64,000 nt of DNA. Source: Microbotryomycetes sp. JL201. Its lineage: Eukaryota > Basidiomycota > Microbotryomycetes. Shown here piece by piece: positions 35,580 to 47,921 of the stretch; the stretch's first letter is position 1, and the number at the start of each line of letters is the position of its first letter. The DNA lies in contig JAQYUZ010000062.1 of NCBI GenBank assembly GCA_033819885.1, forward strand, positions 1 through 64,000, read 5' to 3'. A program made the position numbers and the translations under genes. The notes beneath the pieces were generated by a model. The model had not been told where the DNA came from, made no database searches, and saw only the letters and a program-made list of their open reading frames with translations.

Positions 35580-38402
35580 CTATGATGTAGCTGTAGGCCG
35601 GGGTCCTCGAGCGCCACGAGCCGAACCAGCCGGCGAGGCAGACGGGTCCAAAGTTGGTCGGGGATCAGGCACCAAAGGAGGATGAGGCGCTGCCGGCGGT
35701 GACATCGCATCCTTTGGCGATTCGATTGCTTCGGCTGAGCCTGGATCCCCAGTTACAGCCCCCGTTCTAGACAAGTCTTTTGAGACTAAAGGTTCTGCAG
35801 CAGTGGTCTGGACCTTTGTAGGCGGAGACGCCAAAGCCTGCCTCTGCTCTCGCAACAACGAGTCGGCCTTGTCAGGATGAATGACTTCGGTTGCTGCCAC
35901 CCCCATGCTGCTTCTCGACAGTCGAGCGTCAGTCGGTCTTGTTCTTTGACGTCGTGGCTTGAATCTGTCCGTTCGCTCGCTCTTGAGCTCGTCAGCGCTC
36001 GAAAAGATGACCTCGAATTGCCGGACAAGGTCGGAAAACAACAAGGCTGGGAATCTGTCGTCGAGCGTGATGGCAGTTTCGTACCGAGGACGTAAGACGC
36101 AACGGGCGAGAGACAGCGACAACTTTTGGAGGTAGACTTCATCGGCTTCGTCAGTTTTCGTCGAGTTGAGCAACTCGTGGAAGTGTCTCATGACGTAACG
36201 CAAAACCTGCGGATGAAAATGTCGGTACTCTACCTGAGCCAGACCTCATTGAAACAAGCTCACCTCGAGGTGGATCGGCGGCAACCGCGAAAGATGCTCG
36301 GCAATGGCTTTGGCGGGAACTTCGACGATCTCGGAGCCGACTCTCACCGGATACAGCTGTTTGATCTCGTCATATTGCGTAAAGATGATTGGAGGCACTT
36401 CAAGCTCGAGCAGCCAGAGCTTGACGGTCGAAGCAACAACGGGCAGATCGTATTGCGTCAACTTGGCCGAGTCGAGCTTAGTTGTCGTGCTGTTGAGAGC
36501 TTGACGCAGGTGGTGTTGAGCACCGAGCGGCGTTTCGTACAGCCAAATCTTGCGCTTCTCTGTGGCAAGCTGGCGTCAGCGCTTGGAGCGGATCGACCGT
36601 CACCTACAACTTACCAGTGTCAGATACTTTACTGTAAGACGTTACAATATGCTCCATGAGAAAGGAAAGTACCGGCGGTACGAAGGTTGGAGCCTCAGTA
36701 GTCTCTGCAAATTTGCGCAAGTCGATACCGAAGCGTTGCACGTAGGGTTCGCTCCAGTGCGGCTGGAACACGATGGGTTTTGGAGCAAAAGGACCGGTCC
36801 TATCTCGCTCAATGATGGCAATGATATCTTTGAGTGGGTTCGACAGCTCGAGCGTGGCGTTGATGCGCTCGAGCGATTGCGAGACAAGCTTAGGTAGAGC
36901 CGAAATGGCAACGTGGAAAGATCTCATCACTGACGAGATGGCCTTGACACGGTCGACTTCGCACCTTTGCGTGTATGCCAAGTGCTCGTGGATCGCCTCT
37001 TCGAGCACAAGTCGAAGATTGTCCAGAGCGAGGACTGCAGACTTGAGACGGTCTTCTGCATCCTCTACCGAGCGTCTAGCGCGCTCGAGCCGGTCCTGTC
37101 CAGTCTGAGGACCAGCTACACGCTCAAAGAGGTTGTTGAGCCTGTTGTTACAGATGATTGTCAGTCGAGTCGCGTATGAGAAATGGCCTACGCTGCTCAC
37201 TTGGCACGGCTCCAATCGATAGCCGCCGTCATATCAGGAGATGTCGGAGGGTGCTGTTGTGCTTGAGCTTTGTCGATACTGTCTGCACGTGCGCGCCCCG
37301 GGCCGGGGTTGCGTCGAACTGTGAACGCGCGACCGAGTGCCGATGTAATGGCGCTCGCACCGCCAACGAGACCTGATCGGGGGATGATGGTGTCATCGTC
37401 ATCGTTTTCAACGTTCCCTCCGTCTTCTGATCTCTCGTCGTCTTGCTTTTTGGCAGGCGTATAATTGGATTGTTGCTTCGAAACGGGAACATTGTCGCCA
37501 CTGTCACCTGGCTCCGGCTGCTGCTGCGGCTGCGTTTCTGTCTTGTTCTCGGAATGCGTCTGGCTATCACTGGACTTGTGATCGACGGATGTTGTAAGCT
37601 CTGTCGAGCGGGACGATTGTGCTGTCTCTGTGGGAGGTGTTGGAGAAGTGCCCTTGAGGTAGCTTGTTTCGTCCTCGATCTGGTCCAAGGCCCTGCACGC
37701 GTCGTCGTAGTGGGACTTGTGCTTGTGTATGGCGCTGTGAGCCTTTTCCCAAGCGGCGAGGTGTGTTTCGACGAATGCGCGTGAGCTTCTGATCCGTCCT
37801 TCGTGCGCCTGGCTCCACTGCTCGAATGGATCTGCGATTGAGCGCTGTCCAATTGACATGGCAATGTAAGCAGGTCAGGGTCATCTCTCAGAACTGTCGA
37901 CTACACCGTCTCGACTGACCACCAAGTCGTCTGCAAGCTGTGCTCGTGCACGTGCTTCAGTGGCCTGTGCGCTCGCGACCGCTTCAAAGCTCGCGCGTAC
38001 GCCGCTCGCGTCGTCTGGTCCCGGGCCAAGCATCAGCGGATCACAACACTGATGTCATTCTGGGCTTGAACTGACTGTGTCCTAGACCGCCTGGGTCGAG
38101 CGCGTGCGGGGCCAGTGCGCGCGCGAACGAGCGTTCAGCGGCGGCGCGGCGCCTGACATGGTCGATCACCTCTTGGCTGGCAACGATGCCGCTGTCGAGG
38201 CTCGAGTACAGCCGCTGGACGCCTGTACGGTAGTCATGCGACCAAAACTGGACACGGGCAACGGACAGGAGCTCAGCTCGAAGCTGGGCGGTGCACGCAG
38301 ACGAGAGCAGCGGTAGCTTACGCTGTTCGAGAACGATAGCGGCAACGTCACTGTCGCAGGAGTCGCAACGCTCCCCGCTCGAGCTCGCGCCGGTTCAGAC
38401 AT
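35580..38402 (-). CDS. RGD2: Rgd2-like F-BAR RhoGAP
   Basis: A membrane-binding GTPase-activating protein for Cdc42/Rho-type GTPases. The F-BAR starts with SFSNSFWSHDYRTGVQRLYS, then EVIDHVRRRAAAERSFARAL, and later DPFEQWSQAHEGRIRSSRAF. The second half has VKAISSVMRSFHVAISALPK and FGIDLRKFAETTEAPTFVPP, then the RhoGAP-like part WLLELEVPPIIFTQYDEIKQ, IAEHLSRLPPIHLE, VLRYVMRHFHELLN, and a Pro/Ser-rich tail. A disordered, Gln/Glu-rich stretch (37300-37660) interrupts the F-BAR. Start MSEPARARAGS at 38402 joins NSFWSH across a GTAAGC...CCAG intron. Opposes ROM2 function in principle, since one activates and the other inactivates Rho GTPases, but the genes are not adjacent. Confidence 0.84.
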
Positions 38403-39060
38403 CGCACGGCAGCAGGGTCAAAGAAGCGTCTGCGACAGCGAGCATGTGGGGGTCTGGGCATTCTCGAGCACAGCAGCTAGCTCAATGACTGGCATACAGT
38501 CTTGCTGTCATCAAACTTTCTTTTCGAATGTTGAATACGCTCAAAATTGTTAGCGGAAAATTCCTCGAGTGTCGGCGACGGTCGCCATCTTTCAATTGCT
38601 TAGAGTCAGCCCATTCGCCCAAGATACTTCATCCGACGCTGTCCGTTCGTGCTTTCGCTCGCTTGAGCAGCCGTCGTAAGTCTGTACTGCAGCTCAACCA
38701 GGATCGCGAACGGAGCCGAGCCAAGCCGTCGGGTCTCTGCAGAGACCGTCGGCCGTTCGCTCCGAGCCGGTCTAGCTCGTGCAGACAAGGCCAAACTCAC
38801 CGAAGATTGGGCAATGTGCGGCTTTACACAGTTCCTGCAGCGGCACCAGCCTTTGCGGCCCGAGCGACGTCCAACTGTCCTCGAACGAGCTTTGTGCGAC
38901 ATCAGGTGAGCCAGACAAACATGCAGCATTTTGTCATTCTGATTAGTGGGCTGACATTGTCGTCCACTCCGCCTTCTTTCTCAATCAATGAATTGCTGTC
39001 CAGCTTGAGCGCCGATCATTTGCTTCATCAACGCTTGTCTCTGAACCATCACACACGGCC
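38403..39060. promoter_or_regulatory. Divergent RGD2/carbonic anhydrase region
   Basis: A 658-bp gap between two divergent starts. A frame stays open on the plus strand from 38528 but is arginine/serine-rich and unlike any protein I know. A spliceable leader (donor near 38909, acceptor near 38998) could give the carbonic anhydrase an intron in its 5' UTR with a short upstream frame starting MCGFTQFLQ. That is a weak reading. Confidence 0.35.
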
Positions 39061-40350
39061 ATGTCGACGCACAACCTGCTTCAGTCTATCCTCGACGCCA
39101 ACGAGGTCAGTCTGCCTGGCAAACACTCATTGTCTGCTCAATCTATCGTCTCACACGGACGTTTCGTTGCTGCTTTCACCAGACATACGCCGCCGCGTTC
39201 GCCCAGGCGGACCCACGCCTGCTCAAGAAACTGGCAAAGGGCCAGAGCCCTCGGATCTTTTGGCTTGGCTGCTCAGACAGTCGCGTCAGCGCAGAGCTGT
39301 GAGCCCGCTCTCGAATCACTCGAGCCTGGCTCCGTTGGGGGAGACCATCAGCTGATGGCGTCATACCATTCCAATCGCTACTGATACAGGAGCACGGGTG
39401 TCGCACCGGGATCCATCTTTGTTCACGTGAGCTTGCAATCATGTCACAATGGCAGCGGAAACACCACTAATCTTTTGGCTTGCTCATCGCCTCTGCCGCC
39501 GCCCGCGCTCAGCGCAACATTGCGCAATGCTTCCACGAAGGCGATCCCTCCGCGTCCGCTGCGCTCACATATGCCATCAACGTCCTCAAGGTTGAAGCCA
39601 TCATCGTTTGCGGTCAGCTTCATTTGACCGCTTTGTTGGCTCTGGCTTGGCTCACGTGACAAACTGGATGGCAGGCCACACGGGTTGCGGCGGCGTGAAA
39701 GCTGCCGCGGGCATGGCAAAGGCAGAAAAAGAAAACGGACCAGCTCAACCCAAGAATCAACACGAGCGCATTGTGACAAACTGGATCGGCCCGGTACGGC
39801 CTTGTCCGAGATTCTTGCCAATAGGGCGCTGACCTTTCGGATACCGCCGATGGCTTGTTGCAGCTCAAAAATTTGGCGCTCGAGCAGATCAAACAGAACG
39901 AGAGTGCCAATGGCGCTTACGACGCCGAGTCTGAACAGGCTGTCGCTACTTTGACCGACAAGCACGTCGAAGAGACCGTCCGAGCCGTCGCAAGCTCGCC
40001 CATCGTCAAAGAAGCTTGGGAAAACGGTCAAGAGCTCGCCGTACATGGCTGGGTGTACCATGTGAGCCAGGTCGTGCAATGTCGCTGCTGTTTCTGTTGC
40101 TCAATGCTTTTGGCCCGGAAAAGGTCGGCACTGCCAAACTCCGTGACCTCGATGTCGGCTGGAAGGGCGGTAAGTGACGTTGTCAAAGGCCTTGTTAATT
40201 TTGTGCTTTGTGCTTGAGACTTACGTGGTGATGAAATTCCTGCCTGCAGTCAACGTTCGCGCGGACTCGCTGTCGCGCAGCAAGACGTACGAGGATTCAG
40301 AGTATAGCGAACATCTCGAGGGCGTTCCCGACTCTGACGACGAAAAGTAG
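39061..40350 (+). CDS. Beta-class carbonic anhydrase
   Basis: A zinc enzyme converting CO2 and water to bicarbonate, supplying bicarbonate for carboxylations. The zinc motif FWLGCSDSRVSAE carries the first Cys and the Asp-Arg dyad. A conserved segment STGVAPGSIFVH then RNIAQCFHEGD replaces the usual FVHRNIAN. IIVCGHTGCGGVKAAA carries the remaining His and Cys ligands. Later parts read RIVTNWIGP, LKNLALEQIKQNE and ELAVHGWVYH, as expected for fungal Nce103-type enzymes. Start MSTHNLLQSILDANE at 39061; no targeting peptide, so probably cytosolic. About seven GT-AG introns lie between; each junction restores a family motif. It ends SDSDDEK with a stop at 40348. An acidic, Ser-rich tail extends past the usual fold. 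Confidence 0.9.
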
Positions 40351-40765
40351 ATCGAGAAGCTTTGGAGGAATCTGCCTGCTTTCCGGCACTGATGTCGATA
40401 TCATACAATTGACGTAGATGAAATAGAGCGAGGCATTGGCCTTGTCACGTGCAAATATTTTTTCGGTTGCTTTTGAGCGAGAAAGACGTCGCGACCACGA
40501 AGTGTCTGGACCATCACACTGCTCTATGCATATTCTTGCAAAGTGCCGAGGGCAACACCATGCTGTTGGATGCCGGGCGCGACCAAAAGTCCGCCGGGTA
40601 AAAGCGAACGGGCGGCCAGGATGTTGCCCAGGTATGGCAACCCGAATGCCAAGCGAGGGTTTCAAAAGACAAGCGCTTCGGATCACTTGAGCGCGCAAAA
40701 AGGTCGAATCTCGAATATAATTCCCCAGATCTGGCTTTCGACCCTTTCCAGCTTTGAACGCTTCG
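40351..40765 (+). promoter_or_regulatory. Upstream region of 2-methylcitrate dehydratase
   Basis: This 415-bp region has no supported gene. It contains a CACGTG box near 40447-40452 and an AT-rich patch (ATATAATT near 40717) about 50 bp before the ATG, where a TATA-like element would be expected. Confidence 0.35.
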
Positions 40766-43311
40766 ATGCTCCGATTGCAAGCGACCAAGCGTGTGTTGAA
40801 CAGCACTGCCAAGCCTTCTGTTGTCGCACGTGCCTTGTCGTCCTCTGCTCGCCCTGCTGTCCGTCGCTCGTTCGCCGCCGGCCACGTCTCGTCCTCGCCT
40901 TTCATTGCTTCAAAGCTCGCTCCTTTCGGCGCAAGGATGGCTCACGGTTCTGGAGAGTCGAGTGTGAGTGGCACAGGCCAGCTTGTGACTCGCAAAGAGG
41001 GCTCGCTTGACGACACACGCGTTCGCCGGTCAAGCCGTCGGATGCGCAGCTGCCGTTCTTCACCCAAGAGCCTTTGCACGACGCGGTCGACATTCCTGCG
41101 ACCTTTCTCAGCTCCTTCAGCAAGACCTGACTGACACGCGCCCTCCTTCTAAAACCCGCTGTCGTTTTCCAACGGCTCGCCGGCTTTCAGGTTCGACCGG
41201 ATCCCGACTCTGTCCTCGTCGACATCGCAGACTAGTATGTCCCAAACTACCGCAGATCGCTCGAAGAAAGCCAAGCTGACCTTGTGTGTGCGAACGCGCA
41301 GTGTCCACAACTTCAAGGTCAGCTACAGTCTCGTTCGCGCCAAATTCATGAGGTTTCGTCCGCTAATACGTCGGAAATGCGACGCGGCTAGATTGACAGC
41401 GCAGAGGCTCTCAACACTGCCCGTTTGACTTTGATCGACACGATCGGCTGCGGTCTTGAAGGGTGAGCGTCGAGGTCTAGGCGACCGCTTTCCCAAAGAC
41501 TTTGCACTGATCACGCTCAAATCTGCACCGTCAGTTTGCGCATCGATCCCGACTGCAAGGCGCTCATGGCCCCTATTGTCGAGGTTCGCCCTCCACCCGT
41601 CTGCGCATTGGCACCTCGTCATTCTAACCCCTTACTTTCGTGCGATCTTGCAGGGCACGACTGTTCCGAACGGTTCCAAGATTCCTGGCACTCCTTTCCA
41701 GCTCGATCCTGTGTACGTCAACATGGGCTGCCCACCAACCTGCGAGAACTGACCCTAGATCTGCGGATCCAGTCGCGGCGCCTTCGCCATCGGCACCCAG
41801 ATCCGCTGGCTCGATTTTAACGAGTGAGTCGCAGAACGCCCGCGCAAATTGCAATTTCGAAACTGACCGCGTCGATTCTACAGCTGTGAGCATGGGCATC
41901 TACTTGTTTTGCAGAATGGCTGGACGAGGCCACTTACTTTCGCATCGGCCAACAGGCTTTTTGGCTGCCGAGTGGGGTCACCCTTCTGACAACTTGGGCG
42001 CTATCCTGGCTGTCGCCGACTGGATCTCGCGAACCAACGTTGCCAACGGCAAAGCGCCCTTGACAATTCGCGATGTTCTCGACGGCATGATCATGGCTCA
42101 CGAGATTCAGGGTTGCATGGCCCTCGAGAACTCGTTCAACCGAGTTGGTCTGGACCACGTCATCCTCGTCAAGCTCGCGTCTGCCGCCGTCGTTTCCAAG
42201 CTGCTCGGCCTCACTCGCGAGCAGACGATTGACGTCGTCTCGCACGTCTTTGTCGACGGTCAATCATTGCGCACGTTCCGACACGCGCCCAACGCCGGTT
42301 CTCGCAAGTCGTGGTCCGCTGGTGACGCGTGCCAGCGTGCCGTGCACCTCGCCATTGCCGTCCAGCGCGGCCAGATGGGCATCCCCACCGTACTGACGGC
42401 CAAGACTTGGGGCTTCTATGACGTCCTGTTCAAGGGCAAGGAGTTCAAGTTCCAACGCCCGTACGGCACCTACATTATGGAGAACGTCCTGTGGAAGATT
42501 TCGTTCCCGGCAGAGTTCCACGCTCAAACGGCAGCCGAGGCGTCTTTGATCTTGCACAACAAGCTCAAGGAGCTTGGCAAGTCGTCTGACGACATCAAGC
42601 ACATCAAAGTTAGGACTCAGGAAGCTGCCATTCGCATCATCGACAAGAGTGGTCCGCTCAATAACTTTGCCGATCGTGACCATTCGATCCAATATATGAT
42701 TGCCGTTCCTCGTGCGTTGGCGCCTCCAATCACTTCCCGGTCACTCGTGCCTCTTTTCTGATAAGGACTTTCTGCCTTCGCAGTCATCTTCGGTCGCCTG
42801 ACGGCCGAGGACTACACCGACCGAGTCGCTGCCGACCCTCGCATTGATGAGCTGCGATCAAAGATTCAATGTGTCGAGGACAAGACGTTCTCCGCAGAGT
42901 ACCATGACCCCGAGAAGAGGTTCATCGGCAACGCTTTGACAATCACCTTGAACGACGGTACTGTGTTGGATGAGGTTCATATTGACTACCCCGTCGGACA
43001 CAAGCGTCGACGCGAGGAGGGCACGCCTTTGCTCGAGGCCAAGGTGCGTTTGAATGCCACCCTGCAAAAGTAGATCACTGACATTGGCGTTGATAGTTCA
43101 AGCGACACATTGAGCCCCACTACCCCGCCGAACATGTTCAAAAGTGAGACCAAGCTTTGCAGACAAAGAACAATGCGACCGAGTGCGCTTTGCTGACGCT
43201 CGGATTCGCCGTGTCCCCTCCTATAGGATTCTCGATGCCGTTGCAGACCAGGCCAAGCTGGAAAAGATGCCCGTTCAAGACTTTACAGACTTGTTTGAAA
43301 CCAAGGCCTAA
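40766..43311 (+). CDS. 2-methylcitrate dehydratase (MmgE/PrpD family), mitochondrial
   Basis: Dehydrates 2-methylcitrate in the methylcitrate cycle that clears propionyl-CoA. A targeting peptide ([20 protein letters not shown]) precedes [64 protein letters not shown] and [20 protein letters not shown]. Then come [53 protein letters not shown], and near the end [16 protein letters not shown] and [10 protein letters not shown]. The frame can only pass from RWLDFND to [10 protein letters not shown] if a 2-nt exon (CT, 41884-41885) is used between introns 41824-41883 and 41886-41955. All other introns are GT-AG of 50-110 nt. The start is the first ATG before the targeting peptide. Confidence 0.9.
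41884..41885 (+). other. Inferred 2-nt micro-exon
   Basis: The dinucleotide CT lies between TTCTACAG and GTGAGCATGG. Joined as GA|C and T|GC it yields Asp-Cys and restores the family motif [17 protein letters not shown]. Both flanking introns (60 and 70 nt) have GTGAG donors, plausible branch sequences (ACTGAC, CTTAC) and AG acceptors. It is inferred from frame and motif only. Confidence 0.65.
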
Positions 43312-43518
43312 AGGGGATGGAAGACGTCATCTTCATCGTTGTTGAGCAGGGACGAAGTCTGTCGTTGTCCGATAACGAAAAGTAGAGTGTCGATCGACAT
43401 GCAAAAGAGACATTGAATTTTTTTTGACAACAGGAAAGAAAACATTGAGAATCGAACACTTGAGAAAACCTTTTCGACAAATGAAGGATGCGAGACTGTG
43501 TAAGATTGTTTACCCAAA

Positions 43519-46500
43519 TCACCTCCTCGCCGTACTTTCATCAGACAGGTACACCGACACGGCCAAGACTTCATCACCACCCGCCTTCGTCAGGGCGTTG
43601 ATCAAGCCTTGTCTTGATGCTGTGGGTAAAATGTTCCAGAGCCTGTCCATTTTTTCGTCATCCAGAACCGTCTTTGAATCAAAAGTGCCATTTGCATTGC
43701 TCGTCAAATTTGAGGTCGGCTCGATGTAACGATCGACAGGTGGCATCTGTGTCTTGTGCAGACCGCCGCCGCCGCCGCCGCCGCCGCCATTAGCTCCAAC
43801 TTGATCATCATGCGAGCTATTGTTGGGTTTGACCATGTTGTGATTGTTGCTGCCTGCCAAAGTCGTTGAAGAGTTTGTCGACGTCAAAAAAGAATGCGAA
43901 CTGTCTAGAGATTGACGAGGCATTCGAGGACCCGACATGCCGACTCCTCCTCCTCCCCCTCCAGCAGCCGATCTGACAGCGTTTGAAACGCTGTGAACAC
44001 TGTTGCCATGGCTGTTGTTGCTGGATTGAATTGACGTGAGCGTGCCAAGTGACGCCGAAGTCGTCAGATTCGTTGGCGGTCCAATAACAGGTCGCGTCAC
44101 GCCACTTGCGCTTGTCTGACCTGCAACGCCGCCACTTGTCCCACCAGCGTTCGCTCCATACATCGGACCTGAAATGGAAGCGGTCGCTCGTTTCGAAGCC
44201 TTGCGACCGAGTCCAAACAGGGCTTTGCCAGCCGTCGTCTTTGAAGCAAACTTGCCAGACACGCCAGGGTACGGCAACGGCGAAATTGAATCACGTGGAC
44301 TTGGTGCAACATCCGGATAGATCTCTCTCGCCCGATGTCCTTCACCTCGGCTCGGGAAGGTTGATGACGAAGAGTCCTCTCGTGCCCTTCGAGACCGGTC
44401 AAACGGAGAAAGTTGCTGTAAATGTGAGTGTTGTCCAAAACCAGCAGCAGCAGCGGCATCACCACGAACGAAAGACACCCAATCTTGCAAACCGCTCGCA
44501 TCTTGACGAAGAGAGGTAATCTTGCCAAGGTACACTGCTGCCCGAGCTCCTGCAGAGTGACACCGCCGAAGGTCGGGTGCAATCTGTAGCGCAGGCGGAA
44601 GTGCTCGCCGTCGATGGAGGCGCCTGTAACGTGGCATGAGGTTTTGTTGCTGCGCTACGGCGATGCTACCGAGGTAGTCGGCCTGGCCATGCGGAGTAGC
44701 CACTGACGAATGAGGTGGAGCCGTCGGTGATGGCGAGAGCGAAGTCTGTGATGTGCGTGCGTGAGTAGACAATGCAGACGAAGCATAAACAGGAGCAGAC
44801 GGCGACGGTATTGTGTGTGCTATCTGCGTCGGGGCGGGAGACGGCTTAGCTGGTGGTGGCGGGAGCGCCGACTCTATTCGACTGGTCGAGGCATCGTGGT
44901 TAGCGGCTAGATCAGCCACAGGCGAAGACGCAGGCGACGGGGCAGCGACGTAAAGAGACGGCGACGATGCATCGGAAGGCAGGCCAGTCGACAGCTGCGC
45001 CGTCGAATTTGGCGTCGAAGCTGCCCTTCTCAGATCGGCGACGAATGCTGCAGCTCTGGCTTTGGCATCTGCTCGAGGCGAGTCTTGGCGCTCCCCGGCT
45101 TGCGCGGAAGAGCTCGGCTTGGCCTGCAGAGGCAATGGCGTTGTCGCTCGGCTGTTTTCGCTCAGCGGCGCCGGGTGAGTTGGGTCGCTGCTGGCAACGC
45201 GGGCCATCGGCGCATCATGGAACACGTCGTCGCTCATTTCGGAACTTTGCCGATTGTAGAGACTGTCTTGATGCGATGCTGGGGTCTGTGCGCGACTCGT
45301 TACTGGCGCTGGCGAAAGCTGTTCATCTTGCTCAGAAATGCCGAAGCTCAACATGGCACTCGAAAGATCCGCATCTTTTCCGGACAGTTGCTCGGACATC
45401 GATACGTCACGCATGGACCTGTTACTGAGCGAGTCGACATCATGTGCTGGGCCCGCAATTTCGTTAGACAGCGAACCGCGGAGGTAATACGATGACGGCC
45501 GCGAAGCGGCGATGCTGCCGTCGAACGAAGACGTCCGACCAAACTCCGTCCCACCGTACGTCTCAACAAAGTCAGTGGCCGACAGAGGAGTATTAGGTCT
45601 GAATTCGCCGAAAGAAAGTCAGCCATGCCGCGCCGACCTGTGAGCGTGAACAGCGTGACAACTGACTGTGTCAAACCATGGCGCGAGTCCGAGTCTGCAA
45701 AGGAGTACAAACTCAATCGTTGCGGATCTTGAATACTGCGAGGCGTTGCTTCCGCCAATTGCTGCGAGCTTGGTGATGTTGCTGGTCCCGCCAAGCTCGG
45801 CCGCCGTTGCTGAGCTGTAGCAGCTCTGGGTGAAGCTGAAACAGCTGTCGATGGTTCAATTCCTTCTTCTCGTACCACCTGCCGCTGTTCTTGTTGCTGC
45901 TGCTCTTGTTGCTGCTTTCTCAACTTCATGATGCTGGTCCGTTTGCTGCTTTTTTCAGGCGGCGGCATCGGCAGCTCTCTCCGAGCTGGCCTTCGCGTAG
46001 GCCCGCTAGATGCAGTAGTGGGTCCATCAGATCCTGACCTGTCTCGCGACGGATGATCGACAATGGTCGGCCGAGCAAATTGCGAGTCGGGACCAGCGGA
46101 CTCGAGTGAGTCGGCGAGAGAGCAGACCTGGGTAGACTCGTGCGCTTGACTTGAGCTGAGAGAGACAGCCAGTGGACTCGAGGTTGTGTTGGCGTAATCC
46201 TGCCCTGTAGACGGGCTATTGGCAAGGCTTCTGGCCGGAGACGATTGCCTACTAGAACGTCGACTCAATGGCGGGGTGCCAAGGGATGGCCGGCTTGGCA
46301 CATAAGCTGATGGTTGCGGGGTTGAAGGTCGCGCTGAAAGTATTGAACGTAAATACCGTCGCCGTCAATCGCAGCCGACCACAAGAACTCACAGGGCTGC
46401 GAATCATCCCAATCGAGAGCCTTGCCTACCTGGGACGGACTCGTCTCGGGTACCAGGCCATTATTATCGTTTTTTGTCGCCTCTCCAGCAAATTTCCGCG

Positions 46501-47437
46501 CATTCTCTCTCTTTCGCAGCTCTTGCGGTAATATTGGCGAAGTTTCGGCGCTCGTTTTCCACCACGGTCCCTCAGCTGCTGCAGCCGATTTAAGGGTTTG
46601 ACTTTGATCGGCTTTTCTTGCCTCTTGCGTTTGTGTAGTATCTGACACGGCCTCCGTTGGGCTGTCGTTTTGCGTGGCGGCAGCAATGGACTGCATATGG
46701 TCCTGCTCGCCCGCGAGCAATGACAGTAAAGGTGATTTTAGTGGAGACGAAGCAAAGTCGCCTTCCAGACCCTTCCAATCTTGCGAATCGCTCGACTCGT
46801 CACCGTCGCGGGCCGAATCCGAAACCGGGCTGGTCGGTGGCGAAAGCTTTGTACGGTCTGAGGATTTGGGATGGGCCGCAAGAGACACGAGCTGAGGCGA
46901 CTGCTTGTCAGGGTTTTGGACACTAGCTGCTGGCTCGTTCGAGCTCGCAAGCATGGCAGGATCGCGGAGTGTCTGGGTTTGGCGCGGTGTCGATTCCTGT
47001 GCGCTTTCGTAAGCGGATGAAGGAGTTGGGGATCTCGTTCTTGCCTCCCTTGCGGACACTGGTACGAATGCGTCGAGCAAAGCTGATGAGTCTGCGGCTG
47101 AGTTTGAACGCGGTCGAGTTGAGCTCGTTCGGTCTGCGCCACTGGCGAACGAGCTGAGCGCGTGCTTGTCGCCAAAGAATTGGACCGTTTCTCTTCTCGC
47201 GGCTGACCTTCTCAAAGCCGAGGCCATGTTGCTCGTTGACGGTGACGGCGGCGCTGCTGCGCCAGCGGTGATGCTCTCGCTGGCCATGCCGTCGTGTGTA
47301 CTTGGATGCAGTCGTGAGTCTATACGCGGCGGCCTGGCAACGAATGAATCTGCAAGTGGACTGCTTGGTGTCGATAATGACGATGCAGAGTACCCGTGAG
47401 CTGCCTGGCGTGGCTGCGAGTGCCTGCCGGGCGACAT
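43519..47437 (-). CDS. Large disordered fungal protein with CUE/UBA-like C-terminus
   Basis: I do not recognise a characterised family. The protein is about 1,200 residues, dominated by Ser, Pro, Thr and Ala, with Gln runs (KQQQEQQQQEQRQ) and glycine runs near the C-terminus. One ordered-looking island reads AAVYLGKITSLRQDASGLQD then WVSFVRGD, near 44430-44530. The last 45 residues (DDEKMDRLWNILPTASRQGL and then NALTKAGGDEVLAVSVYL) look like a small ubiquitin-binding-type three-helix bundle, similar in pattern to CUE or UBA. Introns near 46310-46395 and 45580-45650 join the three exons. Start MSPGRHSQPRQ at 47437 is chosen because the upstream in-frame extension overlaps the divergent promoter. 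The stop at 43519 is certain. Confidence 0.6.
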
Positions 47438-47921
47438 GGCCGAGCTGCCGTCGCCTTCAGGAATGCTCGTGGTGCCACGGTTTGGTGGTACGATGGATAC
47501 GGATGCGGATACCCGCGTTTGGGTGCTGCGTTGTGTCTGTGGCCCGGCTCGGCCGTCGCCCAGAACGAACGGACAGCCACCTGAAGCGCCGAGGGACTGT
47601 TTGCAAAGGCTGGCAAGCAAGCAGACCAGAGGCGCCAGCCAGAGATGCTGGCACTCTCGGCAAACAAGTCTGCTCCGCCTGAAACTGGGCAAAGGTCAGA
47701 GCTCGGAAGCGCTCTTTCGCTCTTGGCCCGCTGCTTTTGCCGCGGCGCGCTCAGCGAGCACATCCTTGCGTCGAACAGCTGACGCATCAGTTCGACGATT
47801 CGGCCAACTGGTGCGTGCGCCTTGTGAAGAAGCACCGAGCCTCGCGTCGGCTCCTCCTGGCGCCCCACACGCCGAACGAGCCTCAGCAATCGCGACAGCC
47901 GCTTCACGATTGCCAAGTCAC
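47438..47921. promoter_or_regulatory. Divergent region between two disordered-protein genes
   Basis: The 484 bp between the chosen starts is open in both directions (a minus-strand frame to 47692 and a plus-strand frame from 47436). Both extensions read as Arg/Ser/Cys-rich, low-quality protein, which suggests GC-rich promoter sequence. Either gene could start further upstream. Confidence 0.4.

Noticed and set aside
38528-39355. 275-codon plus-strand frame overlapping the carbonic anhydrase start
   Set aside because: It is Arg/Ser-rich, unlike any known protein, and overlaps well-supported carbonic anhydrase exons in another frame.
41886-41955. Reading 41913-41955 as coding ([15 protein letters not shown]) in the 2-methylcitrate dehydratase gene
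   Set aside because: It keeps the frame but inserts foreign residues into the most conserved block of the family and removes its Asp-Cys/Thr pair, while the flanking splice signals support removal.
47436-47921. Upstream extension of the plus-strand gene at 47922
   Set aside because: The extension overlaps the opposite gene and reads as Arg/Ser/Cys-rich sequence without conserved motifs, so it is more likely promoter DNA that happens to be open.
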